A DNA stretch of 64,000 nt from an uncultured Nioella sp. (GTDB lineage Bacteria; Pseudomonadota; Alphaproteobacteria; Rhodobacterales; Rhodobacteraceae): positions 806,001 through 870,000 of the forward strand of contig CANLZL010000001.1 in the NCBI GenBank assembly GCA_947495575.1, in the 5' to 3' direction. Both the position numbers and the translations under genes were made by a program. Of the stretch, positions 36,143-43,713 are shown piece by piece; the first letter of the stretch is position 1, and every line of letters starts with the position of its first letter. The notes beneath the pieces were generated by a model. That model was given only the letters and a program-made list of their open reading frames with translations, searched no databases and was not told the origin of the DNA.

Positions 36143-37087
36143 ATGAATAAACGCGCACTTGTATCGTCTTTGGGCGACGTTGATATTCGCCTTCTCCGCA
36201 TTTTTGTGACGGTCACTGAATGCGGCGGGTTCGCCGCATCCGAATTGGAATTGAATATTGGCCGTTCGACCATATCCAAATACATTGCCGATCTCGAAAC
36301 GAGGATCGGATTAAGGCTCTGTCATCGTGGACCGTCGGGGTTTGCTTTGACACCAGAGGGGGACATGGTGCTGGATGCCACCCGGCGCCTTCTGTCTAAA
36401 ATCGACAGTTTTCAATCAGAAATAGACAATATTCACTCCAATTTGGCCGGAACGCTGCGTTTGGGCATATTTGATCAATCAAGTACGAATCCCGAAGCGC
36501 AGCTGCATATGGCCATTCGCAAGTTCCATGATGACGCGCCAGATGTGACGCTTGAGATTGTTTTGGAAACGCCAAGCGTGCTGGAATCCCGGCTTTTGGA
36601 TGGGTCACTTGATGCGATAATTGCGCCGATTTACCGCCAATCGAGCTCTCTGTCTTACAGGCCGCTATATACGGAAACGATGACGCTATACTGCGGCGAG
36701 GACCATCCGCTCTTTGGCTGCCCTGCCGATACGACACCAGAAAGTTTGGATTTGGCATCGCAAACTTATGCGGGATACAGTTTCAATTCTCCGAACATGA
36801 TGGCGGGCCGCGATCTGGGGCTGGTGCGCTCAGCCCGCGTAAAGGAAGAGGAAGCGCTGGCGCTCCTTATCCAATCTGGGCGCTATATCGGCTATTTGGC
36901 AAACCATGTTGCCGAAACCTTTTTTGCCAAGGGCAAGGTTTGGCCACTGTCGCCCGCACATACCTCCTATAAAACCGTTTTCGGGGTTGTGACCCGCCGT
37001 AAGCCCGAGCCAGATCGCAAGACAGCGCGGTTTGTTGAGTGCCTCGTCGATGTACATGGAGCAGGGGCCAAAAAACTCCTCGATTGA
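36143..37087 (+). CDS. LysR-family transcriptional regulator
   Basis: The 314-residue protein has an N-terminal winged helix (RLLRIFVTVTECGGFAASELELNIGRSTISKYIADLETRIGLRLCHR near residues 15-62) and a periplasmic-binding-like effector domain. The ATG at 36143 (MNKRALVSSLGDVD) is preferred over one at 36116 that precedes the palindrome. It is divergent from the BCCT gene, its likely target, and lies 89 bases before the sulfatase. It could also influence the sulfatase, although that gene carries a separate A/T-rich motif shared with the rest of the island. Confidence 0.93.
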   Translation: MNKRALVSSLGDVDIRLLRIFVTVTECGGFAASELELNIGRSTISKYIADLETRIGLRLCHRGPSGFALTPEGDMVLDATRRLLSKIDSFQSEIDNIHSNLAGTLRLGIFDQSSTNPEAQLHMAIRKFHDDAPDVTLEIVLETPSVLESRLLDGSLDAIIAPIYRQSSSLSYRPLYTETMTLYCGEDHPLFGCPADTTPESLDLASQTYAGYSFNSPNMMAGRDLGLVRSARVKEEEALALLIQSGRYIGYLANHVAETFFAKGKVWPLSPAHTSYKTVFGVVTRRKPEPDRKTARFVECLVDVHGAGAKKLLD

Positions 37088-37090
37088 CCA

Positions 37091-37121
37091 AAATTTACAT
37101 ATGGCAAATTTTTCTACATAT
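37091..37121 (+). promoter_or_regulatory. Predicted island operator, sulfatase copy
   Basis: A 31-bp A/T-rich element with core AAATTTACATATGGCAA and a downstream ACAT. It aligns without gaps to elements at 41326-41356 and 48120-48150 (both read on the minus strand); 18 of 31 positions are identical in all three. It lies 55 bases before the sulfatase ATG. Confidence 0.6.
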
Positions 37122-37176
37122 GTTTAGAATTGTGCCAAATGAAATCGCCGCGCAGTGTCGCAACAAGGGGACGCCT

Positions 37177-38712
37177 ATGAATATCATTTTGGTCTTGGTC
37201 GACAGTTTGAACAAGGATTGTTTAGCTGCCTATAACCCCGCGACACGATGCAAAGCACCAAATGTGATGCGGCTGGCCGAACGCAGCCAGATCTATGACA
37301 ACCACTATGTCGGCAGTTTGCCCTGCATGCCTGCTCGGCGCGAAATCATGGCAGGCCGCAAAGAATTTCTGTGGCGCCCATGGGGCGGGATGGAGGTCTT
37401 TGACCCGCGCATGCCTAAAGAGGTCGCCAAATCCGGTTACAACACCGCGATGGTCACCGATCACTACCATTACTGGGAGGAGGAGGCGAACGGCTACATG
37501 CAGGGATTCCAGAATATCCAGTTGGTGCGCGGCCATGAAGTGGATGGCTGGAAAGTGCCGGATACGGATGAGGATGATCCTCAATGGGTCAAAAACGTGA
37601 TGAAATACCGCGCGGCGGAACACATCCGCCAATACGCGGCGAATGTGAAAGATTTTAAGGGCGAAGAGGACTATTTCGCGCCTAAAGTCTTCCAGGGGGC
37701 GATGGATTGGCTGGATGAGAATGCCGATAAGGGCAAGTTTTTCCTGCAGGTCGAATGCTTCGACGTGCATGAGCCCTTCGACGTGCCCGAGCCCTATGCC
37801 TCGATGTATACAGATCGCACAAAGGATGAGTTCAATATCTGGCCGCCTTATCAGGTTTATGCGGACCTTGAACGCTACATGAATGAAACCTCAGAAGAAG
37901 AGTTGGAGTTCCTGCGCGCCCAATACATGGGCAAGGTCACGATGATGGATACGTGGCTGGGCAAATTCATGGACAAGATGGAAGCTATGGGGTTGATGGA
38001 GGACACCATGATCGTGTTCACCACCGATCATGGTCATGACCTGGGGGAGCGGCGCAGCTTCGGTAAGCAATTTCCGCATTACGACAGCCACGCCAACATC
38101 CCGATGATGATTTACAATCCCAAGCGTCCGGGCAATGGCGAGCGGATTGGGGCATTGACCCAAACCGTCGACCTCTTTGCCACGATGATCAGTGCCGCAG
38201 GCAGCGAAATCCCCGCCTCGAACCGACATTCTATGGATTTGATGCCTCTTGTAGAGGGGGCCAACGACGGCCCGCATGACGCGTTGATCTACGGCACATT
38301 CGGGCAGGGGCTTTGTGTGACGGACGGTGATTGGACGCTTTTCCGAGCTCCGGTTGAGGGTAAACCGCTCCACACCTATTCCACTGCGATCTTTAGGCCG
38401 CTGATCGTTGATAACCCGGTTGATGGCCGTGTCGGAAAGCCGCCCGCGCCGCCTGCAGAGCAGGGGCACTATGATTCATCTGTCGATCTGCCGCTTTGGA
38501 AAACTCCGATCTCGATCGACCCGCGCACATATGAGTGTTTTCTTTACAATCGTGCTGTAGATCCGGGGCAGACAAACAACCTTTGGGACAGTCATCCAAA
38601 AGAGCGGATGCGCATGTTGCGACTGGCCCGGTCGTTAATGGATCAGGAAGGCTATCCCGAAGAACAGCTGGACCGCTTGGGCATGACCGATGCCGATCTG
38701 GCTGCTGCCTGA
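37177..38712 (+). CDS. Cytoplasmic type I (formylglycine) sulfatase
   Basis: The 511-residue sulfatase begins directly with the metal-binding strand NIILVLVDSLNKD (Asp9) and has no signal peptide. The catalytic motif is Cys50-Met-Pro-Ala-Arg54 (C-x-P-x-R), the target for conversion to formylglycine, and the second metal site is FTTDHGHDLGERR near residue 280. Type I sulfatases hydrolyse sulfate esters. Cytoplasmic location implies the substrate is imported first. The start is the ATG at 37177 with AAGGGG upstream. It ends 3 bases from the convergent cupin gene. Dedicated maturation enzymes (FGE or anSME) are not in the window. Confidence 0.92.
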   Translation: MNIILVLVDSLNKDCLAAYNPATRCKAPNVMRLAERSQIYDNHYVGSLPCMPARREIMAGRKEFLWRPWGGMEVFDPRMPKEVAKSGYNTAMVTDHYHYWEEEANGYMQGFQNIQLVRGHEVDGWKVPDTDEDDPQWVKNVMKYRAAEHIRQYAANVKDFKGEEDYFAPKVFQGAMDWLDENADKGKFFLQVECFDVHEPFDVPEPYASMYTDRTKDEFNIWPPYQVYADLERYMNETSEEELEFLRAQYMGKVTMMDTWLGKFMDKMEAMGLMEDTMIVFTTDHGHDLGERRSFGKQFPHYDSHANIPMMIYNPKRPGNGERIGALTQTVDLFATMISAAGSEIPASNRHSMDLMPLVEGANDGPHDALIYGTFGQGLCVTDGDWTLFRAPVEGKPLHTYSTAIFRPLIVDNPVDGRVGKPPAPPAEQGHYDSSVDLPLWKTPISIDPRTYECFLYNRAVDPGQTNNLWDSHPKERMRMLRLARSLMDQEGYPEEQLDRLGMTDADLAAA

Positions 38713-38715
38713 GGA

Positions 38716-39177
38716 TCAATCGGGGAGCGGTCCAAGCGGCAAGATATCGTAACGCGCGTTGAGGTCAGCCATTTTGGCCTCATCCGCAAAATCCGCATCG
38801 TCCATTTTGCTCAGCTCGATCAGAAATTGATCGAAGCCCGCTGGTTGGAAGATCATCAACATTTTGGCCGAGGCAAGGCCTGGCGTCACCCGCGCCGCGT
38901 GCGGCACCATCGGCGGGATGTGCAGGCAGGCGCCGACTTCGGCCGTGATCCATGCATCCTCAACATAAAAATCAACGCTGCCGTCCAGAATATAAAAGGT
39001 CTCTGCGTGGGTGCGATGCATATGGAGCCCAAGCGCGAAGGTGGCTTTTAGATTGTCCTCCACCAAAGTGTAGGCACCACCGGAATCCTCCGCGCCAACC
39101 TTGATAAAGGAATGGTCGTTCTCCCAATCAAAGGAGTTGCCACCGCGCGGTGGAAGATATTTGGATGTGGCTGGCAT
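38716..39177 (-). CDS. Cupin-domain protein
   Basis: The 153-residue single-domain cupin has metal-ligand motif HMHRTHAETFYILDGSVDFYV near residues 52-72 (H-x-H-x3-H/E pattern) and second motif IPPMVPHAARV near residue 90. It could be a sugar-phosphate isomerase-like, dioxygenase-like or binding cupin; the activity is unassigned. It lies downstream of the split transketolase but is separated from it by a terminator-like hairpin and a 150-base gap, and may have its own promoter. It converges on the sulfatase. Confidence 0.85.
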   Translation of the reverse strand: MPATSKYLPPRGGNSFDWENDHSFIKVGAEDSGGAYTLVEDNLKATFALGLHMHRTHAETFYILDGSVDFYVEDAWITAEVGACLHIPPMVPHAARVTPGLASAKMLMIFQPAGFDQFLIELSKMDDADFADEAKMADLNARYDILPLGPLPD

Positions 39178-39257
39178 ACTGAACCCTTTCCCGTTGGTTT
39201 GGGAAGCCTACTCCTGAAATCGGGGAATAGAGAGACCTAGAATATGCGGCGAGGAAT

Positions 39258-39294
39258 ATAGAAAGAGCCCCGCATGTTTTGCATGGGGGCTCTT
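39258..39294 (-). terminator. Terminator after the split transketolase genes
   Basis: Arms AAGAGCCCC (39263-39271) and GGGGCTCTT (39286-39294) extend by a CATG/CATG inner pairing. On the minus strand TTTCTATATT follows. It separates the transketolase genes from the cupin gene. Confidence 0.75.
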
Positions 39295-39327
39295 CCGGGC
39301 GCTCGAGCGTTCAGTCAGGGAGAGGTG

Positions 39328-40332
39328 TCAGAGCGCCTCGGCTTTCACAAGGGAGTGGACTTCATCGACACGCGCGGCATCGAGGTCTTCCTCGGTAATG
39401 TTAAACTCTGCGCCCATCAGGTCTTCGATCCCGCGCACCAGAGCGAGGGCGTCCAGACCGTAGAACCGCATCAGATAGGCACGCGATCCGCCATGGGCAT
39501 AGGTATCTTTCAGACCCAACCGGATCAGGCGTTTGCCGACACCCGCATCTGCCATTGTCTCTGCCACCAAGCTGCCAATTCCGCCCTCTGTGACATGGTT
39601 CTCCAATGTGACTACGCCATGTTTGACCGATCCAATATGGTCAAGCAGGGCCTTATGATCGAAAGGCTTGATTGTGTGCAGGTGCAAATGCCGGATCGAC
39701 AAACCTGCGTCAGACAGGGCTGAACGCGCCCGCATCGCTTCTTCGGTGCAGATGCCCGAAGTGACCACGAGGATATCGTCGCCCGAGGACAACTCTCTCA
39801 TTTCGCCCACTTTGATCGGTGTATCAAAGAGGCGGGGAACCGATCCGCGCAGAACACGGCACCAAACGGGGCCGTCGATACTGTCGGCAGCTTCGCAAAT
39901 GCTTTCCACCTCGGTCGCATCCCCGGTTTCCAAAATCGTCATGTTCGGGATCGAGCGCATAACCGAGATGTCCTCGATCGACTGGTGGGTCATTCCGCCG
40001 GGCGTTGTTACGCCAGGCAGGAATCCCATCAAACGGACCTTGCGGCGGGGATAAGCGATTGAGGCCATCAGCTGATCATAGGGACGGCGATACATGAAAA
40101 CGCCGAAAGTATGGATGAAGGGCCGGAATCCCGCCAAGCCCAGACCGCCCGCAAAGCTCAGCATATTTTGCTCAGCCATGCCCATGCTCAAAAACTGGTC
40201 CGGGTGGCGGTCGCGGAACCCGTCAATCTCACATGACGAGGTCAGGTCGGCCGACATGCAGATAATGTCGGGGTTTCCAGCGGCGAATTTCTCAAATGAC
40301 TTCGCATAGGGTCGAGAGACCATTTCTACCAT
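39328..40332 (-). CDS. Transketolase, C-terminal subunit (split enzyme)
   Basis: The 334-residue product corresponds to the pyrimidine-binding and C-terminal domains of transketolase. The catalytic glutamate region is FLSMGMAEQNMLSFAGGLG near residue 50, followed by PGVTTPGGMTHQSIEDISVMR and the C-terminal domain LHLHTIKPFDHKALL. It follows the N-terminal subunit with a 12-base gap, so both chains are made together to form one thiamine-diphosphate active site. Split transketolases are typical of dedicated catabolic pathways, for example apiose and sulfosugar degradation, rather than the housekeeping pentose pathway. Confidence 0.92.
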   Translation of the reverse strand: MVEMVSRPYAKSFEKFAAGNPDIICMSADLTSSCEIDGFRDRHPDQFLSMGMAEQNMLSFAGGLGLAGFRPFIHTFGVFMYRRPYDQLMASIAYPRRKVRLMGFLPGVTTPGGMTHQSIEDISVMRSIPNMTILETGDATEVESICEAADSIDGPVWCRVLRGSVPRLFDTPIKVGEMRELSSGDDILVVTSGICTEEAMRARSALSDAGLSIRHLHLHTIKPFDHKALLDHIGSVKHGVVTLENHVTEGGIGSLVAETMADAGVGKRLIRLGLKDTYAHGGSRAYLMRFYGLDALALVRGIEDLMGAEFNITEEDLDAARVDEVHSLVKAEAL

Positions 40333-40344
40333 CTGTCAGACTCC

Positions 40345-41271
40345 TTAATGCGAGTAATCAACCGGGGCGACGCCCAGGGATTTCGCGATTTCAGTGTTCA
40401 TTTTTGACCGCTCTTCTTCGGACTTGAAGCGCACGTAATGCAGCCGAGGGAAGCGGAGCTGCAATGTTGGCATTCCGCGGAACGGGCTTGTGTTTGCTAG
40501 GATAATCAGGGGTTTGCCGCGATGCGGTGTCTTCAACGCCTCACGGATTTCATCCAGATTGTGACCGTCGACCCAAACGGCCACGCCGCCGAAATCTTCA
40601 ATCTTGGCCTTGATGTCACCCACATCCATGACCGAGGACATTGCGCCATCGCATTGCTGACGGTTCACATCCATGATCGCATAGAGGTTGTCGACATTGT
40701 GGTAGCTGGCAGCGGCGATCGCTTCCCAGGTTTGGCCTTCCTGCACTTCGCCATCCGACATGAAGACCCAGGTGCGTCCTGTCTCGCCGCGTTTTTTGCG
40801 GCCCCAGGCGAGGCCCGCTGCGGTCGAAAACCCGATGCCAAGCGTGCCGTTATGCACTTCCATTCCGGGGCTGTGTTCCGCGCCGATCATCTCGACCGAG
40901 CTGCCATCCTTGTTGAACATCTCAAGGCCTTCGGGGGCCATGCGTCCAACTTCGATTAGGGTCGCATAGGCCACCAGCGCATAATGCGCGGGAGCAATAA
41001 AGAGCCTGTCGAGTTCAGGCTCAGCCGGGCCATTATAGCCTGCGCCCGTGTGATAATCCGGGTTGTTTGGCGACGGAACCCCTTCAAAAGGCTTGGGAAT
41101 CATCGGCAAGGTCGGATCGCCAAGGTTCAACTCTTCATTATAGAGCCAGGCAAGCTGTTCAGCGGCAGAGCAGGCTTGCGAAAGATAGCCGCCATTGTTG
41201 CGCATGGAATGCTCAAACACCCGCCGCCGAATCCCCAGAGCCACATCTTGTGTTGTTTTCTCATTGCGCAT
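40345..41271 (-). CDS. Transketolase, N-terminal subunit (split enzyme)
   Basis: The 308-residue product carries the thiamine-diphosphate-binding domain: HNGTLGIGFSTAAGLAWGRKK near residue 140, then FMSDGEVQEGQTWEA and the Mg-binding Asn in MDVNRQQCDG (GDG-x-N-like motif near residues 170-205). It probably pairs with the C-terminal subunit encoded 12 bases downstream. AGGAGG lies 11 bases before the ATG at 41271. It is divergent from the molybdoenzyme operon, and the 101-base intergenic region carries a palindrome and the shared 31-bp element. Confidence 0.93.
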   Translation of the reverse strand: MRNEKTTQDVALGIRRRVFEHSMRNNGGYLSQACSAAEQLAWLYNEELNLGDPTLPMIPKPFEGVPSPNNPDYHTGAGYNGPAEPELDRLFIAPAHYALVAYATLIEVGRMAPEGLEMFNKDGSSVEMIGAEHSPGMEVHNGTLGIGFSTAAGLAWGRKKRGETGRTWVFMSDGEVQEGQTWEAIAAASYHNVDNLYAIMDVNRQQCDGAMSSVMDVGDIKAKIEDFGGVAVWVDGHNLDEIREALKTPHRGKPLIILANTSPFRGMPTLQLRFPRLHYVRFKSEEERSKMNTEIAKSLGVAPVDYSH

Positions 41272-41302
41272 TTCGCGTCATTCCTCCTGAAATTGGGGCG
41301 TT

Positions 41303-41314
41303 TGACAGTTGTCA
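41303..41314. promoter_or_regulatory. TGACA-GT-TGTCA inverted repeat
   Basis: A 12-base inverted repeat with perfect 5-base arms lies between the split-transketolase start (41271) and the 31-bp element at 41326. The same TGTCA/TGACA half-sites recur around 48109-48139. Confidence 0.5.
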
Positions 41315-41325
41315 TCTTGGTTATC

Positions 41326-41356
41326 ATGTGTCATATTTTTTTACAAATGTAAATTT
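41326..41356 (-). promoter_or_regulatory. Predicted island operator, divergent-promoter copy
   Basis: Read on the minus strand it has core AAATTTACATTTGTAAA and, 8 bases on, TGACACAT. It aligns without gaps to the elements at 37091 and 48120. It ends only 16 bases before the molybdoenzyme start codon and 55 bases from the transketolase start, so a bound regulator could control both directions. Confidence 0.62.
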
Positions 41357-41372
41357 GAAAGACATCTGTCGA

Positions 41373-43712
41373 ATGGTGAAACATCCTGATCGCATGCAGA
41401 TCCTGACCGCCGCCCATTGGGGGACCTATGTCGCCAATGACCGGGCCGATGGGGTTGAGTTGACGGCATTGCCCGAGGATCCGGCCCCATCACGCATTGG
41501 CAAAGGCTGGGTTTCGGCCATGAGCGATCCGTCTGTTCGCATCGCTCGCCCGGCCTTTCGCAAGGGCTGGTTGGACGGGGATGGCGGAGCAGGGCGCAAT
41601 GACGATTCTTATGTCGAGGTCGATTGGGACACCGCCTTGGATCATGTCGCGTCCGAACTTGGCCGCGTGATCAACATACATGGCAACGAGGCCATCTTTG
41701 GTGGGTCATATGGATGGGCCAGTGCAGGGCGGTTTCATCATGCCCAATCGCAACTACGCCGGTTTCTGAACCAGATCGGCGGCTACACCGGTGCGCGAAA
41801 CACATATTCCCACGCCGCTGCAGAAGTGCTGTTTCCCAGAATTCTTGGCATGAGCGTCAAGCAAGTCGAAGAAACCATGACCAGTTGGCCGGAGATTTCC
41901 GACAATTATTCCATGATGCTGGCCTTTGGTGGCATTTCGGGCCGTACGGCGCAAATCGCCTCGGGCGGCACATCTGAGCATGAAACAGATATGTGGATGG
42001 AACGCGCAGCCAAAGGTGGCGTGGCCGTAGTCTCCGTCTCGCCGCTGAAATCTGACTTGGCCGATCTGCCGGGATCGGAATGGCTGCCGGTCCGGGCGGG
42101 GGCTGATACAGCCCTGATCCTCGCGCTTTGCCATGAGGTTTTTCAGAACAATTGGCAGGATGACACTTTTCTGGCGCGCACGACAAGCGGGCTGGATGTC
42201 TTCAAAGACTATGTGATGGGACGTGCCGACCGGCAGGCGAAATCGCCTGAATGGGCCGCGCCTATATGTGATCTGCCGGCGTCGGGTATTCGCGCCCTTG
42301 CAGCGCGTATCGCTAAAGAGAAGGTGATGGTGTCGGTGGCGTGGGGGCTGCAACGAGCCGACCACGGGGAACAGGTGGTCTGGGCAGCGTTGGCCCTGTC
42401 CGCTTTGCTTGGGCGGGTTGGACAAAAAGGGCTGGGGTTTGGCTTTGGCTATGGGTCGACCACGCCGCCCGGCCGCCCCAAACGTTTCCTGCCCTGGCCA
42501 TCCTTGCCGCGTGGACAAAACCCGGTGGACCGGTTTATTCCCGTGGCTCGACTGACCGACATGCTGATGTCTCCCGGTGAATCCTTCACCTATGACGGCG
42601 CGACCCTGCGATTTCCCGATATTCGGTTGATCTATTGGGCGGGCGGCAATCCGTTTCACCATCATCAGGATCTTTTCCGGTTGGAAGAAGCCTGGACAAA
42701 GCCCGAGACCGTGATCGTTCAGGATCATAGTTGGACGGCGACAGCGCGGCGTGCCGATATTGTGTTGCCAAGCAGCTCTGCCTTGGAGCGTGATGACCTG
42801 ATGATCAACAAACGCGATCCGCGCCTGATCTACATGAGTCAAATTCTGCCGCGTTTTGAAGAGGCTCGTGACGACTTTGAGATTTTCTCCGGACTTGCCC
42901 GGCGCATGGGCGTCGAAACGGCGTTTACCGAGGGTCGAAACCAAGAGGAATGGATGCGGTCAATCTGGGCCGACTGCGAACGCGTTGCTATGGAAAATGG
43001 AGTCAGCCTGCCCCAGTTTGACGATTTTCAGCGCAAAGGGCGCTTTGATATCCCGGAGGCAGAGAAAACCCGGATCTTTCTGGACGCGTTTATCAAGGAC
43101 CCTCAAGGGCGGCCCCTGAATACAGAATCCGGACGGATCACGCTATTCAACGCGGAAATCGCTGCGTTTGAGTTGCCGGATTGCCCCGGTCATCCAGCCT
43201 GGATTGAACCCGTCGAGTGGACCTTTGGCGCGGATAGGGACGTCTTTCACCTGATTTCAAACCAACCCGCGACCCGGCTTCACAGCCAATTGGACAATGG
43301 CAGCGAGTCCCGCGCCAGCAAACAGGATGGGCGCGAGGTCTGTACAATTCACAAAGACGCCGCCGCGCAACTGGGATTGGTTGAGGGGGATATTGTTCAA
43401 TTAAGAAACGCGCGCGGTGCGACGCTTGCAGCACTTCATCTGAGCGAAGGATTGCGAACGGATTGCGTTGTTCTGCCCACGGGGGCCTGGCTGGATTTGC
43501 AAGAAACCAAATGTAGCCGAATTGACGTACATGGCAACCCGAATGTGTTGACCATCGACAAAGGTACATCTGGTCTTGCGCAGGGCAATATCTCTCACAC
43601 GACCGTGGTGCGGCTGTCCAAATGGACCGGACCATTGCCAGAGCTGCGCGTGACGAAACATCCGGTCTTTGTGCAGGCAACCAAAGATCAAGCAAAAAAG
43701 GGGAGGCAGTGA
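41373..43712 (+). CDS. Molybdopterin oxidoreductase of the DMSO reductase / BisC group
   Basis: The 779-residue protein starts at the ATG at 41373; an in-frame ATG at 41394 is an alternative and neither has a good ribosome-binding site. GGSYGWASAGRFHHAQSQLRRFLN near residues 110-133 and the Mo-ligand region TYSHAAAEV (Ser146) match the serine-ligated TorA/DorA/BisC reductases. There is no N-terminal [4Fe-4S] cysteine motif and no Tat signal, so it should be cytoplasmic like BisC, reducing an S- or N-oxide. It heads an operon with a sugar kinase, dehydrogenase, aldolase and SorC-type regulator, an unusual setting for this family. Confidence 0.88.
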   Translation: MVKHPDRMQILTAAHWGTYVANDRADGVELTALPEDPAPSRIGKGWVSAMSDPSVRIARPAFRKGWLDGDGGAGRNDDSYVEVDWDTALDHVASELGRVINIHGNEAIFGGSYGWASAGRFHHAQSQLRRFLNQIGGYTGARNTYSHAAAEVLFPRILGMSVKQVEETMTSWPEISDNYSMMLAFGGISGRTAQIASGGTSEHETDMWMERAAKGGVAVVSVSPLKSDLADLPGSEWLPVRAGADTALILALCHEVFQNNWQDDTFLARTTSGLDVFKDYVMGRADRQAKSPEWAAPICDLPASGIRALAARIAKEKVMVSVAWGLQRADHGEQVVWAALALSALLGRVGQKGLGFGFGYGSTTPPGRPKRFLPWPSLPRGQNPVDRFIPVARLTDMLMSPGESFTYDGATLRFPDIRLIYWAGGNPFHHHQDLFRLEEAWTKPETVIVQDHSWTATARRADIVLPSSSALERDDLMINKRDPRLIYMSQILPRFEEARDDFEIFSGLARRMGVETAFTEGRNQEEWMRSIWADCERVAMENGVSLPQFDDFQRKGRFDIPEAEKTRIFLDAFIKDPQGRPLNTESGRITLFNAEIAAFELPDCPGHPAWIEPVEWTFGADRDVFHLISNQPATRLHSQLDNGSESRASKQDGREVCTIHKDAAAQLGLVEGDIVQLRNARGATLAALHLSEGLRTDCVVLPTGAWLDLQETKCSRIDVHGNPNVLTIDKGTSGLAQGNISHTTVVRLSKWTGPLPELRVTKHPVFVQATKDQAKKGRQ

Positions 43713-43713
43713 T

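Noticed and set aside
37177-38712. Choline sulfatase BetC, suggested by the nearby BCCT transporter
   Set aside because: The active site reads CMPAR instead of the CAPSR context I associate with BetC, no betA/betB genes are present, and the regulatory motif links the gene to the sugar island instead.
41754-42944. 396-codon open frame antisense to the molybdoenzyme
   Set aside because: High-GC shadow frame of a clearly conserved gene; composition is Arg/His/Gln/Pro-rich without any recognisable domain.
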